Assembly: GCA_013368795.1 (NCBI GenBank)
Contig: JABFXX010000154.1
Coordinates: 1-64,000, forward strand
DNA length: 64,000 bases
From: Kofleriaceae bacterium
GTDB taxonomy: Bacteria > Myxococcota_A > Polyangia > Haliangiales > Haliangiaceae
Direction: 5' to 3'
Part shown: in pieces, positions 61,045-64,000 of the stretch
How positions within the stretch are numbered: the stretch's first letter is position 1
Layout of the letters: the number at the start of each line of letters is the position of its first letter
Program-made: the position numbers and the translations under genes
Notes under the pieces: generated by a model
Told to the model about the DNA's origin: nothing
Seen by the model: the letters and a program-made list of their open reading frames with translations, nothing else
Databases searched by the model: none

Positions 61045-63318
61045 GTGGGACGTACGCCCAGTCCGGTCCATACGGTTGGCGATCGTGCGGCTCCCGCCCG
61101 GATCGCGCAGATGTTCGCGTCGCCGGCCGGCGTCCTGATCCTCTTGCCCGCGCTCGTGATCGCGGCCGGCGTCGTCGTGCTGCTGCTCGGCCGCCGCGCG
61201 ACGCGCGACACCGCCGAGACGATGGCGCGCAACACGCTCGTCGCCCAGGCGCAGAGCGTCCAGCACGACGTCGCGTTCGCGCTCGAGCAGGCGGACCCGG
61301 TGCTCGCGATGATGCACTCGCTGTCCAACGAGGCGATGGCGACGCCGGATGCGATGCAGCGGCTACGTGACATCGTCGTCAACCGGCCGGGCATCGCGAA
61401 CGCGAGCGTCGCGTTTCCGACAGGTGCGCTGTGGGGCTCGTACTACGACCGCAAGACCGGCGCGCTGAACGTGTTCGACAGCAAGATCACCGAGGCGGAG
61501 ACGACGCGCTCCAACTGGGGCCTCGTCAACGGCCAGCTGACGACGATCGGCACGCAGGTCGGCAACTACGATCCGCGCGAGCGCCCGCACTACCAGGTCG
61601 CGATCGAGCAGAAGAAGCGCGTGTGGATGCAGCCGCGCGTGCTGTCGTCGAGCGGCAAGACCGCGCTGACCGTCAGCGAGCCGGTGTACACGGGCGACGG
61701 AGCGCTCTCGGCGGTGCTGACGCTCGACTTCGAGGTCGCCGAGCTCTCCGAGTTCATTCGCAAGTCGCCGCTCGCCGGCGCACGCAACGTGATGTTCACG
61801 GCCGACGGCACGATCCTCGCGTACCCCGCCGTCGCGATCCCCGAGACGTCGTCGCAGGAGAAGCGGCTGCTCCGTCACGAGGACTTCAACGACCCCGCGC
61901 TCGAGGCGCTGTTCAAGGTGCTCGGCTCGTCGTCGTCGTCGGAGCAGAAGTTCATGCACCTCGACACGCGCGACGGCACGTACCTCGCGTCGGTGTCCAA
62001 GGTCGGCGACCGGCGCGGCGCGAACGACGCCAAGCTCGACTGGTACCTCGCGACGCTCGTCCCCGAGCGCACGCTGTTCGGTGCGATGCAGCGCCTCGGC
62101 CGCGACTCGATCATCGCGTCGGGCGCCGCGCTCGCGATCGCGATGGGCGTCGCGCTGATGTTCGCGTGGAACATCCTGCGCATGCGCCGCGCCGTCGGTG
62201 TCGCGCGCGAGGCCGCGAGGTCCGCCGAAGCACGCGCGAAGCAGCTCGGCAGCTACCGGCTCGTCGCTCGCCTCGGTGCGGGCGGCATGGGCGAGGTGTG
62301 GCGCGCCGAGCACCAGCTGCTCGCGCGAAAGGCCGCGATCAAGCTCGTGCGCCCCGAGGTCCTGCGCGATCGCACGCACGCGCCGCTGATCCAGGAGCGG
62401 TTCCGCCGCGAGGCGCAGACGCTCGCGTCGATGCGGTCGCGCCACACGATCGAGCTCTACGACTACGGCGTCACCGACGAGGGCACGTTCTTCTACGTGA
62501 TGGAGCTGCTCGACGGTCTCGACCTGTCGGAGCTCGTGCGCGAGTACGGCCCGCAGCCCGCGGCGCGCGTGATCAGCATCATCGGTCAGGCGTGCCAGTC
62601 GCTCGCGGAAGCGCACGACGCCGGCCTGCTCCACCGCGATATCAAGCCGGCGAACCTCGTCCTGTGCCGCGCCGCCGACGAGGTCGACATCGTCAAGGTC
62701 CTCGACTTCGGCATCGTCCATAACATCGCCGATCCGATCGAGCAGCACTCCGCCGAGAGCATGACCGCGGTCGAGCGCGTCGAGTCGGGCGAGCGCCTGA
62801 CGACCGAGGGCGCCGTCATCGGCACGCCCGGCTACATCCCGCCGGAGCAGGCGATCTCGGCGCCGCTCGATTCACGCGGCGACCTCTACGCGCTCGGCTG
62901 CGTCGCCTGGTACCTGCTCACCGGCCAGGAGGTCTACCCTCGCGCGACCGAGGACGAGGTGATGCGCGCGCATGTCCACGAGCCGGTGCCGGTGCTGCGC
63001 ACGAAAGTCCGGTCGTGGCTGCCGGTCGAGCTCGAGCAGCTCGTCGTGCAGTGCCTCGCGAAGCAGCCGAACGAGCGGCCCGAGGACGCACGCGCGCTGC
63101 AGAAGGCACTCGCGTCGATCGTGATCCCCGAGGAGCATGCGTGGACCGACACGCACGCGCAGATGTGGTGGGGGAGCATGCAGGCGAGCGCGACGTCGCG
63201 CGCCGAGGCGGAGACCGCGCGCGAGAAGTTGCTCGTGCCGCAGCGCGAGCCGACGCGGGCGCCCGGGTCCGATGCGCGCACGATCGAGGCGCGGCCGAGC
63301 GCTCGCACGCTGGGATGA
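61045..63318 (+). CDS. membrane-bound Ser/Thr kinase with periplasmic CACHE-like sensor
   Basis: The protein has 757 residues, GTG start. It has an N-terminal membrane helix (AGVLILLPALVIAAGVVVLL), then about 300 periplasmic residues of CACHE type (GSYYDRKTGALNVFDSKITE, YDPRERPHYQVAIEQKKRVW, ALTVSEPVYTGDGALSAVLT). A second helix (IIASGAALAIAMGVALMFAW, about 360) precedes the cytoplasmic kinase: LGAGGMGEVWRAEHQLLARK, LLHRDIKPANLVLCR, KVLDFGIVHNIAD, and GTPGYIPPEQAI. Extracellular sensing feeding a Ser/Thr kinase is unusual compared with histidine kinases that normally carry CACHE domains. It lies directly behind receptor pair 2 and one base before the third receptor-like gene. Confidence 0.9.
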   Translation: MGRTPSPVHTVGDRAAPARIAQMFASPAGVLILLPALVIAAGVVVLLLGRRATRDTAETMARNTLVAQAQSVQHDVAFALEQADPVLAMMHSLSNEAMATPDAMQRLRDIVVNRPGIANASVAFPTGALWGSYYDRKTGALNVFDSKITEAETTRSNWGLVNGQLTTIGTQVGNYDPRERPHYQVAIEQKKRVWMQPRVLSSSGKTALTVSEPVYTGDGALSAVLTLDFEVAELSEFIRKSPLAGARNVMFTADGTILAYPAVAIPETSSQEKRLLRHEDFNDPALEALFKVLGSSSSSEQKFMHLDTRDGTYLASVSKVGDRRGANDAKLDWYLATLVPERTLFGAMQRLGRDSIIASGAALAIAMGVALMFAWNILRMRRAVGVAREAARSAEARAKQLGSYRLVARLGAGGMGEVWRAEHQLLARKAAIKLVRPEVLRDRTHAPLIQERFRREAQTLASMRSRHTIELYDYGVTDEGTFFYVMELLDGLDLSELVREYGPQPAARVISIIGQACQSLAEAHDAGLLHRDIKPANLVLCRAADEVDIVKVLDFGIVHNIADPIEQHSAESMTAVERVESGERLTTEGAVIGTPGYIPPEQAISAPLDSRGDLYALGCVAWYLLTGQEVYPRATEDEVMRAHVHEPVPVLRTKVRSWLPVELEQLVVQCLAKQPNERPEDARALQKALASIVIPEEHAWTDTHAQMWWGSMQASATSRAEAETAREKLLVPQREPTRAPGSDARTIEARPSARTLG

Positions 63319-63319
63319 C

Positions 63320-64000
63320 GTGAGGCTCGCCGCCCTTCTCGTGGTCGTCTCGCTCGCGCAGGTCGCGCGCGCCGACGGCATTCCGGGCACCGGCGACGAT
63401 CCGCTGCACGAGGTCGAGATGTCGACGTCGACCGCCGACGCGCCGCTGCTCGATGGCATGTCGATCCGCGGTGGCTCCGCGGCCGACACGCTGGTGCTGC
63501 TCGACGGCTTCGAGGTGCCGTACATCTGGCACGGTCATCACCTGCGCTCGGTGGTCTCGCCGGGAATCGTCGGCGCCTCGGTCGTCACCGACGGCACGGA
63601 CCTCGCGTTCGGTCGAGCGCCGAGCTTCGTCAACATCCAGACCGATCCGTGGTCGCCACGCTTCTCCGACGCGAGCGTCTCGGTGCTCGATGCACGGATC
63701 GGAGGCCGGCAGCCGCTGTTCCGATCGCGAACGATGGGAGCCGGGACGGTGCGTCACTCGCTGCTGGATCGCGTTGCCGACGATCGCTATCTCGACGCGC
63801 TGGTCCGGATCGATCACCGGATCGGAGAGCGCTGGACGCTCGAGCTCACCAGCTTTCTGTCCATCGACGACGGGAGCGACGACGATCGCGACCTGCGCGA
63901 GGTCGTCGGACACCGCGAGGCGTCTCGGACGATCGTCGGGGCGCGCTACCGAGGGCGCATGGTGGACGTCTGGCTCGCGGTATCCGGGCTGACGTCCTAC
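63320..64000 (+). CDS. third receptor-like outer-membrane protein, truncated by the window end
   Basis: A GTG at 63320, one base after the kinase stop, opens a frame that continues to the last base (227 codons seen). The signal peptide reads MRLAALLVVVSLAQVARADG. Then LLDGMSIRGGSAADTLVLLD, GFEVPYIWHGHHLRSVVSPG and DLAFGRAPSFVNIQTDP correspond to the plug segments of the two receptors upstream (VIRGxSPQDSKVLVDDFEVP ... FGRAxSGIVSL). It lacks the carboxypeptidase-like domain before the plug. The remainder of the barrel lies beyond the window. Confidence 0.78.
   Translation, partial: MRLAALLVVVSLAQVARADGIPGTGDDPLHEVEMSTSTADAPLLDGMSIRGGSAADTLVLLDGFEVPYIWHGHHLRSVVSPGIVGASVVTDGTDLAFGRAPSFVNIQTDPWSPRFSDASVSVLDARIGGRQPLFRSRTMGAGTVRHSLLDRVADDRYLDALVRIDHRIGERWTLELTSFLSIDDGSDDDRDLREVVGHREASRTIVGARYRGRMVDVWLAVSGLTSY

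Overview
The window is high-GC bacterial DNA and most resembles a member of the Myxococcota (Haliangium/Kofleriaceae-like Polyangia). The reasons are several eukaryotic-type Ser/Thr kinases (one fused to DUF4388), many lipoproteins, long Hydin-type repeat proteins ending in MYXO-CTERM-like tails, GTG/TTG starts, and LexA-type operators close to the motif I recall for Myxococcus xanthus. No rRNA, tRNA, CRISPR array or insertion sequence was seen. The taxonomic assignment is inference.

Region 1 (1-13 kb). A small hypothetical gene precedes dnaE2, the error-prone polymerase of the SOS mutasome. dnaE2 is interrupted by a 419-residue intein with a LAGLIDADG-like endonuclease. After it come a DUF4261 protein, a secreted choice-of-anchor lipoprotein, an unknown protein translationally coupled to an O6-alkylguanine methyltransferase, and a ferric-reductase / 31-residue membrane peptide / LtrA operon.

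Region 2 (13-31 kb). This holds a ClC channel, GH15 glucoamylase-like and M24-like genes, a GAF/degenerate enzyme I protein, imuB and imuA (the rest of the mutasome), an SDR, a GspC-like protein, a DJ-1/PfpI protein, a coiled-coil protein, a long M28 peptidase, moeA and an RluA-type pseudouridine synthase. imuA, imuB and dnaE2 are scattered but share a similar 16-bp operator abutting each start codon.

Region 3 (31-50 kb). A signalling block contains a Ser/Thr kinase-DUF4388, an RsbR/STAS protein, a PP2C phosphatase and a second kinase. It is mixed with envelope proteins: carboxypeptidase-regulatory repeats, a TPR/PEGA/barrel protein and two ~900-residue Hydin-type surface proteins in tandem. 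A tryptophan dioxygenase / kynureninase-like operon follows.

Region 4 (50-64 kb). groES-groEL has a degenerate CIRCE and a clear terminator. Then come a collagen-like lipoprotein and two paralogous pairs of TonB-dependent-receptor-like protein plus small lipoprotein. A double-CACHE-type receptor Ser/Thr kinase lies next to a third receptor-like gene that runs off the end. The strongest new leads are the intein inside the SOS polymerase, the dispersed imuA/imuB/dnaE2 regulon, and the receptor-lipoprotein modules.
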